Shown here: in pieces, positions 32,238 to 40,903 of the stretch
How positions within the stretch are numbered: position 1 is the stretch's first letter
Layout of the letters: the number at the start of each line of letters is the position of its first letter
NCBI RefSeq assembly: GCF_041224425.1
Contig: NZ_JBGFGL010000080.1
Coordinates: forward strand, 62,001-126,000
Length of the DNA: 64,000 bases
Source of the DNA: Psychroserpens sp041224425
GTDB lineage: Bacteria; Bacteroidota; Bacteroidia; Flavobacteriales; Flavobacteriaceae
Reading direction: 5' to 3'
Position numbers and translations under genes: made by a program
Notes under the pieces: generated by a model
The model's input: only the letters and a program-made list of their open reading frames with translations
Told to the model about the DNA's origin: nothing
The model's database searches: none

Positions 32238-32305
32238 TTTTTCATAGCAAGATTTTCCAATCTCAATTGGTAGATGCAAATTGTTTAAAAAGGTTGCGTC
32301 AATCG

Positions 32306-32336
32306 ATTGAAAAAATTAAAAGTTGTTGTAATTTAG
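32306..32336 (+). promoter_or_regulatory. Probable recA promoter
   Basis: ATTG at 32306-32309 and TAATTTAG at 32329-32336 (seven of eight to TAnnTTTG), spaced 19 bp, 31 bp before the recA ATG. Confidence 0.5.
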
Positions 32337-32366
32337 CAGAACTATCAAAAATTAAAATATAGAGAA

Positions 32367-33371
32367 ATGAGTAGTGAAAAAGAGGCAAAATTAAAAGCTT
32401 TAAAATTAACATTAGACAAGCTTGATAAGGCTTACGGAAAAGGAACGGTAATGAAAATGAGTGATCAGGCAGTGGTTGATGTTGATGCCATTTCATCTGG
32501 ATCACTAGGGTTGGATATTGCCCTTGGCGTTGGAGGTTATCCTAGAGGGAGAGTCATTGAAATTTATGGTCCTGAATCTTCAGGAAAAACAACATTGACA
32601 CTCCATGCTATTGCCGAGGCTCAAAAAGCTGGAGGTATTGCTGCTTTTATTGATGCAGAGCATGCTTTTGATAGAACTTATGCTGAAAAATTAAATGTCG
32701 ATATTGACAATCTGATCATTTCCCAACCAGATAATGGCGAACAAGCTCTAGAGATTGCTGATAATTTGATTCGCTCTGGAGCAATCGATATCGTAGTGGT
32801 TGACTCTGTAGCAGCATTAACGCCAAAAAGTGAGATTGAAGGCGAAATGGGTGACTCCAAAATGGGTCTGCATGCTAGATTGATGTCTCAAGCTCTTAGA
32901 AAACTAACAGGATCTATAAGTAAGACCAACTGTACTGTGATTTTCATTAACCAATTAAGAGAAAAAATTGGTGTTATGTTTGGAAACCCGGAAACGACAA
33001 CTGGAGGTAATGCCTTGAAATTTTATGCTTCAGTTCGTTTAGACATTAGACGATCAACTCAAATTAAGGAAACCGACGGAAGTGTTGCTGGAAACAAAAC
33101 ACGTGTTAAGGTCGTGAAAAACAAAGTGGCTCCTCCTTTCAAAATGTGTGAATTTGACATCATGTATGGAGAGGGTATCTCTAAAGTTGGTGAGGTTTTG
33201 GATCTTGCTGTGGAACATGAAATCATTAAGAAAAGTGGTTCTTGGTTCAGTTATGGAGACACCAAACTTGGGCAAGGTCGTGATGCTGTCAAGTCACTAA
33301 TAAAAGACAATCCAGAACTTATGGAAGAGCTTGAGGAGAAAGTTCGAGACATCATAAATTCCAACGATTAG
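32367..33371 (+). CDS. recA: Recombinase RecA
   Basis: DNA strand-exchange ATPase, 334 aa, full length. Walker A is GPESSGKTT, Walker B follows IDIVVVDSVAAL, and the loop segments GVMFGNPETTTGGNALKFYAS and MGLHARLMSQALRKL are conserved. It has a short C-terminal acidic tail (LEEKVRDIINSND). Single gene between its own promoter and a strong terminator. Confidence 0.99.
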   Translation: MSSEKEAKLKALKLTLDKLDKAYGKGTVMKMSDQAVVDVDAISSGSLGLDIALGVGGYPRGRVIEIYGPESSGKTTLTLHAIAEAQKAGGIAAFIDAEHAFDRTYAEKLNVDIDNLIISQPDNGEQALEIADNLIRSGAIDIVVVDSVAALTPKSEIEGEMGDSKMGLHARLMSQALRKLTGSISKTNCTVIFINQLREKIGVMFGNPETTTGGNALKFYASVRLDIRRSTQIKETDGSVAGNKTRVKVVKNKVAPPFKMCEFDIMYGEGISKVGEVLDLAVEHEIIKKSGSWFSYGDTKLGQGRDAVKSLIKDNPELMEELEEKVRDIINSND

Positions 33372-33387
33372 TACACTATGCTTCCTT

Positions 33388-33414
33388 AAAATCCCAATAT
33401 TTGGGATTTTTTTT
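33388..33414 (+). terminator. Intrinsic terminator of recA
   Basis: AAAATCCCAA-TAT-TTGGGATTTT followed by more T, 17 bp after the recA stop. Confidence 0.93.
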
Positions 33415-33490
33415 GTTTTTACACGCAACCATTTTATATATTGAGCATCTAGTAAATGAAAATTGGTCTGTTGACCATAAAACAATATAG

Positions 33491-33904
33491 ATGAAGAAGC
33501 TTTTGTTTTTAGCCTTTTTGGTATGTACTGTTTTATCTTGTAGTGTCGAGGATGACAACACACCCAATTTCTACAATGAAATTTTACCTGTTGAAAGTGT
33601 TAACATGCCAAGTGAATTTCAGCTCGGCAGTTCACATGAAATTACAATGACATACTTAAGGCCTACTGGTTGTCACGTGTTTAGTGATTTTTATTATGTA
33701 AGTGAGCTAAATCAAAGAACCGTAGCTATTATAACTTCTGTTTTTACTGATATTGATTGTGAAACTTTTGAAAATGAAGAAGTTCAAGTAACCTTAAATT
33801 TTCAAGTAAACAATAATGGAACTTATATTTTTAGGTTCTGGCAAGGTGAAGATGCCAACGGAAATGACATTTATTACATCGTAGAGGTTCCAGTAGTAGA
33901 ATAG
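33491..33904 (+). CDS. Hypothetical lipoprotein
   Basis: A 137-aa exported lipoprotein: signal peptide with lipobox VLSC, acceptor Cys at about residue 17, followed by acidic SVEDD, which in Bacteroidota can favour surface export. The mature part is beta-rich with cysteines in TGCHVF and IDCETF that could pair. No family recognised; it may be an immunoglobulin-like domain. It precedes the sigma factor gene by 29 bp and may share its transcript. Confidence 0.75.
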   Translation: MKKLLFLAFLVCTVLSCSVEDDNTPNFYNEILPVESVNMPSEFQLGSSHEITMTYLRPTGCHVFSDFYYVSELNQRTVAIITSVFTDIDCETFENEEVQVTLNFQVNNNGTYIFRFWQGEDANGNDIYYIVEVPVVE

Positions 33905-33933
33905 CTAAAAATTAACTAACAACAGCGACTCAA

Positions 33934-34479
33934 TTGAGTTTAGAACAACTCATAGAACAATGTAAAAAAAATGATACTCAAGCCCAAAGTCAAATATACA
34001 AGCTCTTTGCGAGTAAACTGTTTTCGATTTGCTTGAAGTATTCGCGTAACTATGCCGAAGCTGAAGATAATCTGCAAGACGCATATGTTACCATATTTAA
34101 AAAAATAGATCAGTTCAAAGGTAAAGGCTCCTTTGAAGGCTGGTTGAAACGAATAACTATTAATACTGCCTTACAACGCTATAGAAGTGTTGGTGTTTAT
34201 GATATCATAAATGAAGATCAAATTGAAGGAAGTGTTTCAATTGAAATTGATGACGATGAGATGAATTTAGATTTCTTGTTGAAAATCATCCAAGAACTTC
34301 CAGATCGCTATCGATTGGTTTTCAACCTTTATGCTTTAGACGACTACTCGCATAAGGAGATTTCAAAAATGCTAGACATTTCAGTAGGCACCTCAAAATC
34401 AAATCTTGCTCGTGCTCGTTTGATTTTAAAAGATAAAATTGAAGAATACAAAGCGAATCTTAATTCGCAGAGTTTATAA
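33934..34479 (+). CDS. ECF-type RNA polymerase sigma factor
   Basis: A 181-aa sigma-70 family factor. Region 2 is at about residues 22-90 (NYAEAEDNLQDAYVTIFKKID) and region 4 at about 120-170 with a helix-turn-helix (YSHKEISKMLDISVGTSKSNLARAR). The frame starts with TTG at 33934; an in-frame TAA lies seven codons upstream and there is no ATG between, so TTG is the only sensible start. Its stop overlaps the ATG of the next gene, whose product is probably its membrane partner. Confidence 0.92.
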   Translation: MSLEQLIEQCKKNDTQAQSQIYKLFASKLFSICLKYSRNYAEAEDNLQDAYVTIFKKIDQFKGKGSFEGWLKRITINTALQRYRSVGVYDIINEDQIEGSVSIEIDDDEMNLDFLLKIIQELPDRYRLVFNLYALDDYSHKEISKMLDISVGTSKSNLARARLILKDKIEEYKANLNSQSL

Positions 34480-36089
34480 TGAAAGAAAAAAAGACCATAG
34501 ACAAGCTTTTTAAGGAGCAGCTCAAAGATTTCGAAGCGACTCCAAGTGATGCTGTTTGGGAACAGATTGAAAAAGAACTCCACCAAGACGAGCGTAAGAA
34601 ACGTCGTGTGATTCCGATATGGTGGAAATTTGCTGGTATTGCTGCTGGTTTAGCCTTGATTTTTACTATTGCTAATCTGATGCTCAATTCATCAGACAAT
34701 GAAAATCATCCTACAAACATTATTGTTGATGATGCTAATACAAAGCAAAACAATCCTAAAAATGGAAATCTTGATTTAGAAAATCAAAACAGTAATAACC
34801 TCTCTTCAGAAAATAATGACCTTCAATCTGTAGCTAATTCAGCTAATGATGATTTAGAAGATAACCAGGCTACTAAAGATAAGAACAATCAAAACAGCTT
34901 GACGAATAATGATAATTCCGAAGACCAGATTGTGGCTACTAACCCGAACACTAAGCTTCAAGGTGATGATAACAAAACGCCTAATTATTCAACAAATAAT
35001 GCTAAAGATGAGTCGTACGATAGTGCGCAGAAGTTAACTAAAAATCCTAAAACTTCTGGTAGTAATGCTGTTGCTCAATCCAACAAGAACTCGTCAAGTT
35101 CAAACACTAAAAGCGAAAATGGAGCTATTTTAAAGAGCCCAACTGAAATGGATGCTTTAATACAAAACACAAAAGATTCCAAAACAGCTGTTACCAATAA
35201 TCATTCTGAAAAAGACACTACTGATATAAATAATCCTAAGCCTGATTCTCAATCTACTACTGATGATAATCAGCAAGATTCTATTACAGAAGACAGCAAT
35301 GCTATCGAAAATGCTATTGCCGAAGCTGAAAACACCAATGAAAAAGAAAAAGAGGAAGAGAAACTAAACAGGTGGAGCGTTTCCCCAAACGTGGCGCCTG
35401 TTTATTTCAGTTCTTTAGGTGAAGGCTCTTCGATAGATGATCAATTCGTCAAGAATAACAAACAAGCTGAAATCAATATGAGTTATGGTGTTTCTGGAAG
35501 TTATGCCATTAACAAGAAACTGAAAATCAGAGCAGGTATTAACCGTGTTAATCTAGGGCAGACTACTAATGATGTTCTAATTTTTGAAAACAATAGTGGT
35601 CCTGTTGCAAGAACAAGTAGCCCTTTAAGCAATATAAATATGGTTCAAGGTGTTGGTAGCCATTCGGTTTATAGTGTCAATAACTTTAAATTTGACAGTG
35701 CTCCAACTTCATTATTTACCCTTGAACATGGTTCTATTGACCAGCAACTTGGCTTTATTGAAGTTCCTATTGAAATTGAATATGGCTTAATTGAAAGAAA
35801 ACTGGGAGTGAATTTGATTGGTGGCTTTAGTACCTTGTTTTTAAATAATAATGATGTTTATGCGGTTTTCAATAGCGGTGAACGTGCCCGTTTAGGAGAT
35901 GCTTCCAATGTAAGGGACGTAAGCTATTCTGCTAACTTTGGTGTTGGATTAGACTATAATTTTTCAAAGCAATGGCAGTTTAATCTTGAACCGACCTTTA
36001 AATATCAAATAAATACATTCAATAATGCCTCTGGAAATTTTCAACCATTTTTCATTGGTGTATATACTGGACTTAGTTATAAGTTTTAG
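34479..36089 (+). CDS. Sigma-factor partner: membrane-anchored protein with Asn-rich linker and predicted outer-membrane barrel
   Basis: A 536-aa protein. Residues 1-45 are charged and cytosolic (DKLFKEQLKDFEATPSDAVWEQIEKEL), 46-66 form one transmembrane helix (WWKFAGIAAGLALIFTIANL), 70-300 are a low-complexity Asn/Asp/Ser/Thr-rich linker, and about 305-536 is a beta-strand-rich domain ending in YKF, the pattern of outer-membrane beta-barrels. It overlaps the ECF sigma gene by one base, so the N-terminal part may act as anti-sigma. An inner-membrane helix joined to an outer-membrane barrel implies a protein that spans the envelope. Family function is not known to me. Confidence 0.75.
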   Translation: MKEKKTIDKLFKEQLKDFEATPSDAVWEQIEKELHQDERKKRRVIPIWWKFAGIAAGLALIFTIANLMLNSSDNENHPTNIIVDDANTKQNNPKNGNLDLENQNSNNLSSENNDLQSVANSANDDLEDNQATKDKNNQNSLTNNDNSEDQIVATNPNTKLQGDDNKTPNYSTNNAKDESYDSAQKLTKNPKTSGSNAVAQSNKNSSSSNTKSENGAILKSPTEMDALIQNTKDSKTAVTNNHSEKDTTDINNPKPDSQSTTDDNQQDSITEDSNAIENAIAEAENTNEKEKEEEKLNRWSVSPNVAPVYFSSLGEGSSIDDQFVKNNKQAEINMSYGVSGSYAINKKLKIRAGINRVNLGQTTNDVLIFENNSGPVARTSSPLSNINMVQGVGSHSVYSVNNFKFDSAPTSLFTLEHGSIDQQLGFIEVPIEIEYGLIERKLGVNLIGGFSTLFLNNNDVYAVFNSGERARLGDASNVRDVSYSANFGVGLDYNFSKQWQFNLEPTFKYQINTFNNASGNFQPFFIGVYTGLSYKF

Positions 36090-36133
36090 GTTTTTTAGTT
36101 GGTTAGATCGTTATTGTTTGTCAAAAGCGACTT

Positions 36134-36163
36134 AAAAGCTACTCTGCGCTAAGGGTAGCTTTT
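36134..36163 (+). terminator. Possible terminator inside the 3' end of plsC-like gene
   Basis: AAAAGCTAC / GTAGCTTTT with a 12-base loop, then GGGTTTTT, 45 bp after the barrel-protein gene. It overlaps the last codons of the convergent acyltransferase gene. Confidence 0.5.
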
Positions 36164-36903
36164 GGGTTTTTATCAAATATCTGTAATTCATTGAATATCA
36201 AATTGTGGGTGTTTTCTTTTAGAAGTTGGGTGTCCTTGATATTAAGGTCTTCTGTTTTTATAAACCGATGAATCTTAACTCTCATTTGTCCTGGGCCTCC
36301 ACTAAAAAAAGTATATGAAAATCGTTTTTTGTTATCGGCAAAAGTAAGCGGAACAATAGGTATTCCATGATTAATGGCCATCCTAAAAGCACCATCTTTG
36401 AATTCGTCAAGAATAACTGATTCATCTGGAACACCTCCTTCAGGAAAAATACAAATACTCAGTCCTTGTTTTAAGCGTTTTTGAACTCTTAAGTATACTG
36501 CTTGCCTACTTTTGGGGTTACTTCTGTCGACTAAGATGCTTGTACGTTTATAAAAAAAGCCAAACAAGGGAATTTTAGCCAACTCTTTCTTCCCAACAAA
36601 AACAAACGGATTTTTTACAGCAACCAGCATCAACATAATATCTGTCATAGACGTATGATTTGCCACAAACATATAGCTCTTACTAAGTTCTGGAATTTGT
36701 TCTCTCTGTATCTTGATATTAAAGCCCATACCAATCAAAATGAACTTAGCCCAAAATCGAGCCAGTTTAAAGAAAAAAGGATACCAAGACTCCTTCAGAA
36801 TCGATACGATTAAAATTGGCATCAAGACAATGATAGGAAGCGCTACTAAAATGTAGAACCAAACTCGATAAAGAATCCAAAAGATGTATTTAAAAAATCT
36901 CAT
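36139..36903 (-). CDS. 1-acyl-sn-glycerol-3-phosphate acyltransferase family (PlsC-like)
   Basis: A 254-aa membrane acyltransferase that transfers an acyl chain to a lysophospholipid or ornithine/aminolipid acceptor. The catalytic motif is NHTSMTD (HxxxxD) near residue 81, the acceptor-binding motif is FPEGG near 154; two hydrophobic segments lie in the first 60 residues. I take the ATG at 36903, not the TTG at 36912, because an exact -7 box covers 36910-36917. The acyl acceptor is not determinable. Confidence 0.9.
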   Translation of the reverse strand: MRFFKYIFWILYRVWFYILVALPIIVLMPILIVSILKESWYPFFFKLARFWAKFILIGMGFNIKIQREQIPELSKSYMFVANHTSMTDIMLMLVAVKNPFVFVGKKELAKIPLFGFFYKRTSILVDRSNPKSRQAVYLRVQKRLKQGLSICIFPEGGVPDESVILDEFKDGAFRMAINHGIPIVPLTFADNKKRFSYTFFSGGPGQMRVKIHRFIKTEDLNIKDTQLLKENTHNLIFNELQIFDKNPKATLSAE

Positions 36904-36909
36904 CTGGCT

Positions 36910-36917
36910 CAAAACTA
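36910..36917 (-). promoter_or_regulatory. -7 box immediately before plsC-like ATG
   Basis: Reverse strand TAGTTTTG ends six bases before the ATG. If used, transcription would begin at or next to the start codon, giving a leaderless message. Confidence 0.45.
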
Positions 36918-36950
36918 CTCAAATTAATTCAACAATTCTACTAAAAAATT

Positions 36951-36958
36951 TACCTTTG
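36951..36958 (+). promoter_or_regulatory. -7 promoter box of trpS
   Basis: TACCTTTG, exact TAnnTTTG, 57 bp before the trpS ATG; leader of about 50 nt. Confidence 0.5.
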
Positions 36959-37014
36959 CTGACGATATAGTTCACAAATAATAATTTAATTTCCGCAATA
37001 GCGAAACTAAGAAT

Positions 37015-37983
37015 ATGGCAAGAATTTTAACAGGAATACAAAGTACAGGAACACCACATTTAGGAAATATTCTAGGAGCAATACGACCTGCTATTGAAAT
37101 GGCTAATGACGATAATAACGATTCTTTTTTGTTTATTGCCAACTTGCATACCTTAACGCAAATTAAAGATGCGGCTCTTTTAAAGGAAAATACGTATTCA
37201 ACCGCTGCCACTTGGTTGGCTTTTGGATTAGATATAGAAAAAACCGTGTTTTACAGACAGAGTGATGTTCCACAGGTAACTGAACTATCATGGTATTTAA
37301 GTTGTTTCTTCCCTTACCAACGCCTAACTCTTGCCCATAGTTTTAAGGATAAAGCTGATCGATTGGAAGATGTAAACTCAGGTTTATTTACATATCCTAT
37401 GCTCATGGCGGCTGATATTTTATTGTACGATGCCGATATTATTCCTGTTGGGAAAGATCAATTGCAACATATTGAAATGACACGTAGCGTGGCTTCTAGA
37501 TTTCATACCAAAATGGGTGAAACTTTTGTCATGCCAGAAGCTAAGGTTGAAGAGCACATTATGCTTATACCTGGTACTGATGGTGAAAAAATGAGCAAAA
37601 GTAGAGGGAATACCATTAATATTTTCCTCCCTGAAAAGAAGCTGCGAAAGCAAGTTATGTCAATCCAAACAGATAGTACGCCTTTAGAAGACCCTAAAGA
37701 CTGGAAAACCTGTAATTGTTTTGCCATTTATCAATTACTTGCGTCAAAAGAAGATGTAAATACTATGAAAGCCAATTATGAAAAAGGTGGTTATGGTTAT
37801 GGACATGCAAAGCAAGCGCTCTTTGAACTCATTTTAGATACATTTTCATCTCAACGTGAGCGTTATGCTCATTACATGAGCAACCTCAACGAAATAGATG
37901 ATGCTTTAGCTATTGGCGCTGAAAAAGCTTCAAAAGTTGCAAATGATGTGCTTCAACGCGTTAGACAAAAAGTAGGTTACTAA
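37015..37983 (+). CDS. trpS: Tryptophanyl-tRNA synthetase
   Basis: Class I aminoacyl-tRNA synthetase that charges tRNA-Trp; 322 aa, normal length. The HIGH-like motif is in GIQSTGTPHLGN, the KMSKS motif is exact in GEKMSKSRGN near residue 195, and VGKDQLQHIEMTR is conserved for TrpRS. A small membrane-protein gene starts within its stop codon (TAATG). Confidence 0.98.
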   Translation: MARILTGIQSTGTPHLGNILGAIRPAIEMANDDNNDSFLFIANLHTLTQIKDAALLKENTYSTAATWLAFGLDIEKTVFYRQSDVPQVTELSWYLSCFFPYQRLTLAHSFKDKADRLEDVNSGLFTYPMLMAADILLYDADIIPVGKDQLQHIEMTRSVASRFHTKMGETFVMPEAKVEEHIMLIPGTDGEKMSKSRGNTINIFLPEKKLRKQVMSIQTDSTPLEDPKDWKTCNCFAIYQLLASKEDVNTMKANYEKGGYGYGHAKQALFELILDTFSSQRERYAHYMSNLNEIDDALAIGAEKASKVANDVLQRVRQKVGY

Positions 37984-38162
37984 TGAAACGTTTGCTGATT
38001 TTCTGCATCATAAATACCATATCAATGCTGTTGTTGCTTGCCTCAAGATTGGTATCAGACCATGAAGGGTTTGATTGGTTATTAGTCGCTCCAATAATTC
38101 TTATCATTATTACTTGGATTCACTTTTTTGTTCAGCGAAAAAAACTAAGACAACTGAAATAA
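37983..38162 (+). CDS. 59-residue membrane protein coupled to trpS
   Basis: Start codon overlaps the trpS stop by one base. The product has two predicted transmembrane helices (about 4-20, NTISMLLLLAS region, and 33-50, LLVAPIILIIITWIHFF) and a basic tail RKKLRQLK. Codon use fits the genome. It overlaps 18 bp of the convergent dprA gene. No family recognised; the overlap with trpS and absence of other starts make it a likely real gene. Confidence 0.6.
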   Translation: MKRLLIFCIINTISMLLLLASRLVSDHEGFDWLLVAPIILIIITWIHFFVQRKKLRQLK

Positions 38163-39248
38163 TTTACCAGGCAAAGGCCTTACAACTCCTTTTAATTCCA
38201 TTGCCAATAAAATACTGGCTACTTTAAAGATTGGCATTTGACATTCCAGGGCAATGATATCCAAAAGTTGTTTCTCATGACTTTTCAAATAGTCATGAAT
38301 GGATTGTTCTTCTGGATTTAATTCAACAAACAGTTGTTTTTGAACTGAAGCTGTGGCTTTGCTTTCTATATCCCAATTCAAGATATAAGGCACATCCATT
38401 GGGTTCGACAGCACATGGGCTTGTTGGTATTTGATTAAATTATTACAGCCTAAGCTTTGACTATCGGTGACGCGACCAGGTACGGCAAAGACATCTCTGT
38501 TATAGGAATTTGCTATATCTGCCGTAACCAAACTTCCACCTTTTTCAGCAGATTCAATAACAATTGTGGCTTCACTTATGCCTGCAATTACCCTATTACG
38601 CTTTAAAAAATTATTTCTGTCAAATTCATCAGAACTCCAAAAGTCGGTTAAAAAACCACCATTACTATTTACTTGCGCCATGTATTTCTTGTGTGACTTT
38701 GGATAGATTTGATTGAAGCCATGTGCTAAACATCCTATGGTTTGTAAGTTGTTTTCCAATGCTGATTTTTGAGCGGTAATATCGGTTCCATAGGCAAAAC
38801 CAGAAACAATTACTGGATTAAAAGGCGCTAATTCGTCTACCAATTTTTTACAAAAGGCAACTCCATAATTGGTTATTTTTCTTGTACCAACAATGCTGAT
38901 AATACGCTGACGTTTTAGATTTATATTTCCGGTTTTAAAAAGCAATATCGGAGCATCAACACAATGCTTCAACTTTTCAGGATAATTGGGATTCATAAAA
39001 TATAAGCACTGAATATCGTTCTCTTTGATAAACCGAAGTTCTTCTTCAGCGGCTTTCAAATGTTCTGAATTGAATAACTCATTTAGCATGGTGCTTCCTA
39101 TGCCTTCTATTTTAAGCAAATGGTGCTTTTTAGATTTTAAAACGGCTTCTGCTGATCCACAATGATTTAAAAGTTTTTTAGCAGTTATGTCTCCTATTTT
39201 TGGAACATGCTGCAAGGCCAAAACATAAATCAAATCCGATTCTGTCAT
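38145..39248 (-). CDS. dprA: DNA processing protein DprA
   Basis: A 367-aa DprA/Smf protein that loads RecA on incoming single-stranded DNA during natural transformation. N-terminal helix-hairpin-helix region (VPKIGDITAKKLLNHCG), Rossmann-like core with SIVGTRKITNYG, SGFAYGTDITAQKSAL and IGCLAHGFNQIYPKSHKK, and a C-terminal winged-helix-like DML1 domain (residues about 300-367). The presence of DprA shows at least the potential for DNA uptake. Confidence 0.96.
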   Translation of the reverse strand: MTESDLIYVLALQHVPKIGDITAKKLLNHCGSAEAVLKSKKHHLLKIEGIGSTMLNELFNSEHLKAAEEELRFIKENDIQCLYFMNPNYPEKLKHCVDAPILLFKTGNINLKRQRIISIVGTRKITNYGVAFCKKLVDELAPFNPVIVSGFAYGTDITAQKSALENNLQTIGCLAHGFNQIYPKSHKKYMAQVNSNGGFLTDFWSSDEFDRNNFLKRNRVIAGISEATIVIESAEKGGSLVTADIANSYNRDVFAVPGRVTDSQSLGCNNLIKYQQAHVLSNPMDVPYILNWDIESKATASVQKQLFVELNPEEQSIHDYLKSHEKQLLDIIALECQMPIFKVASILLAMELKGVVRPLPGKLFQLS

Positions 39249-39332
39249 TTATAGATTATTTTCTATGAAAATACAAAATTTGCACTGTTAATAAATACTC
39301 TTACATAGATTTTATTCACATGTAAAAATGTT

Positions 39333-39340
39333 TAACTTTG
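39333..39340 (+). promoter_or_regulatory. -7 box immediately before the SPOR protein ATG
   Basis: TAACTTTG, exact consensus, ends five bases before the ATG at 39346. It overlaps the upstream in-frame ATG at 39328, which argues for the later start and for a leaderless or near-leaderless message. Confidence 0.45.
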
Positions 39341-39345
39341 TTTTT

Positions 39346-40284
39346 ATGCAACTGGAGACTTACATCAGTGATTTATTATACCGTTACGATTGTGTTATCG
39401 TACCTGAACTAGGTGCTTTTTTAACAAATCGTGTGTCAGCGAAGGTTCATGAGACAACACACGCCTTTTATCCTCCAAAAAAAGTATTGTCTTTTAATGA
39501 GCAATTGCAAGTAAATGATGGTCTACTTGCTAACTATATAGCTGAGGTTGAAAAGATTCCTTACACTAATGCCTTGAAAAAAGTTCGTAAGCACGTCAAA
39601 TCGATTAAGTCTTACTTGGTTGAAGGCGAAACCATAGCTTTTGATAACGTTGGTGAAATGGTTTTGAATAACGAAGGTAAAATTAATTTTGAGCCATCAC
39701 ATCATATCAACTATCTCACTGAAGCATTTGGATTATCACAATTTACTTCAGAAAAAATCACCCGTGAAGTCTATAAGGAAGAAGCCGAAACTATTGAAAA
39801 GGCTATTCCATTAACCATTACTCCAGAAAAACGTAAATCTCGCAATTATTTAAAATATGCCGCTATAGCTGTTATAGCTTTGACAGTGGGTGGTTTTACG
39901 GTATCTAATTATTACCTCAACCAAATCGAAACACATAATCAATTAGCTCAAGAGGAAGCCAATCAGAAATTGGATGCGAAAGTTCAAGAAGCTACTTTTA
40001 TTATTGATAATCCGCTTCCTGCAGCAACACTTTCAGTGGCCCAACAAACAGGTAATTACCATATTGTTGCTGGAGCGTTTCGAATTGAAGCCAATTCCGA
40101 TAAAAAAGTCGAGCAGCTAAAGGCTAAGGGTTATAACGCAAGAAAAATTGGAGTCAATAAATACGGACTTCACGAAGTCGTTTATGCCTCATATTCAGAT
40201 CGAGTTGAAGCATTGCAAGCATTACGTCAAATAAAACGTGAGCACAATCGAGAAGCTTGGTTGCTGGTGAAAGCTTTAGACTGA
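39346..40284 (+). CDS. HU-CCDC81-like and SPOR domain membrane protein
   Basis: A 312-aa protein (start at the second ATG, MQLETYISDLLYRYDCVIVP, as in relatives I know; the first ATG at 39328 sits inside a promoter box). Residues about 1-125 hold two CCDC81-like HU-fold domains, about 170-190 a transmembrane helix (YAAIAVIALTVGGFTVSNYY), and about 235-312 a SPOR domain (YHIVAGAFRIEANSDKKVEQLKAKGYNARK, two strands) that binds denuded peptidoglycan. It therefore may link a cytosolic HU-like module to division-site peptidoglycan. Function unproven. Confidence 0.85.
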   Translation: MQLETYISDLLYRYDCVIVPELGAFLTNRVSAKVHETTHAFYPPKKVLSFNEQLQVNDGLLANYIAEVEKIPYTNALKKVRKHVKSIKSYLVEGETIAFDNVGEMVLNNEGKINFEPSHHINYLTEAFGLSQFTSEKITREVYKEEAETIEKAIPLTITPEKRKSRNYLKYAAIAVIALTVGGFTVSNYYLNQIETHNQLAQEEANQKLDAKVQEATFIIDNPLPAATLSVAQQTGNYHIVAGAFRIEANSDKKVEQLKAKGYNARKIGVNKYGLHEVVYASYSDRVEALQALRQIKREHNREAWLLVKALD

Positions 40285-40347
40285 TAGGTTCCTCACGTAG
40301 ATTCTATATAATTTCAAAATCATTTCGTTTAAGACTGGAATTCCATG

Positions 40348-40355
40348 TACCTTTG
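40348..40355 (+). promoter_or_regulatory. -7 promoter box of thioesterase gene
   Basis: TACCTTTG, exact TAnnTTTG, 22 bp before the ATG at 40378. Confidence 0.5.
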
Positions 40356-40377
40356 CAAAAAATTGTAAACTACTTAC

Positions 40378-40896
40378 ATGAAAGCAAAAACTGCATTTCA
40401 ATCTAAAACCGTTATGACCGATTTGGTTTTACCTAGTGAAACTAATCCTATAAACAATCTTTTTGGAGGAGAGCTTTTAGCACGTATGGATCGCGCTGCT
40501 AGCATTGCTGCTAGAAGACATAGTAGACGTATTGTCGTGACAGCTTCTGTAAACCATGTCGCATTCAATAGAGCTATTCCTCTTGGAAGTGTTGTGACTG
40601 TTGAAGCGAAAGTTTCTCGTGCTTTTAAAAGCTCGATGGAAGTCTATCTAGATGTTTGGATTGAAGATCGCGAATCTGGGGAATCCACCAAAGCCAATGA
40701 AGCTATTTATACTTTTGTTGCAGTAGATGAAACAGGTCGCCCAGTGAATGTTCCTGAATTAGTGCCTGAAACCCAATTGGAAAAAGAGCGCTTTGATGGT
40801 GCTTTGCGTAGAAAGCAATTGAGTCTAGTGCTTGCGGGAAAAATGAAGCCGAGCGAAGCTAAAGAGCTCAAAGCTATTTTTGAAATAGAAGATTAA
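40378..40896 (+). CDS. Acyl-CoA thioesterase, hotdog fold
   Basis: A 172-aa cytosolic acyl-CoA hydrolase. The N-terminal signature VMTDLVLPSETNPINNLFGGELLARMD contains the conserved Asn/Gly loop of YciA/BFIT-type enzymes and the acidic residue for catalysis; VNHVAFNRAIPLGSVV follows. The C-terminal 35 residues (RRKQLSLVLAGKMKPSEAKELK) form an added helical tail common in Bacteroidota members. Chain-length preference unknown. Confidence 0.92.
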   Translation: MKAKTAFQSKTVMTDLVLPSETNPINNLFGGELLARMDRAASIAARRHSRRIVVTASVNHVAFNRAIPLGSVVTVEAKVSRAFKSSMEVYLDVWIEDRESGESTKANEAIYTFVAVDETGRPVNVPELVPETQLEKERFDGALRRKQLSLVLAGKMKPSEAKELKAIFEIED

Positions 40897-40903
40897 ACAA
40901 ATC

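Noticed and set aside
32204..32245. 13-codon ORF (MKKVKLLTKNNSY) in frame directly upstream of the 30-aa gene
   Set aside because: Very short, overlaps the GGTCAA palindrome, no supporting signal; probably chance.
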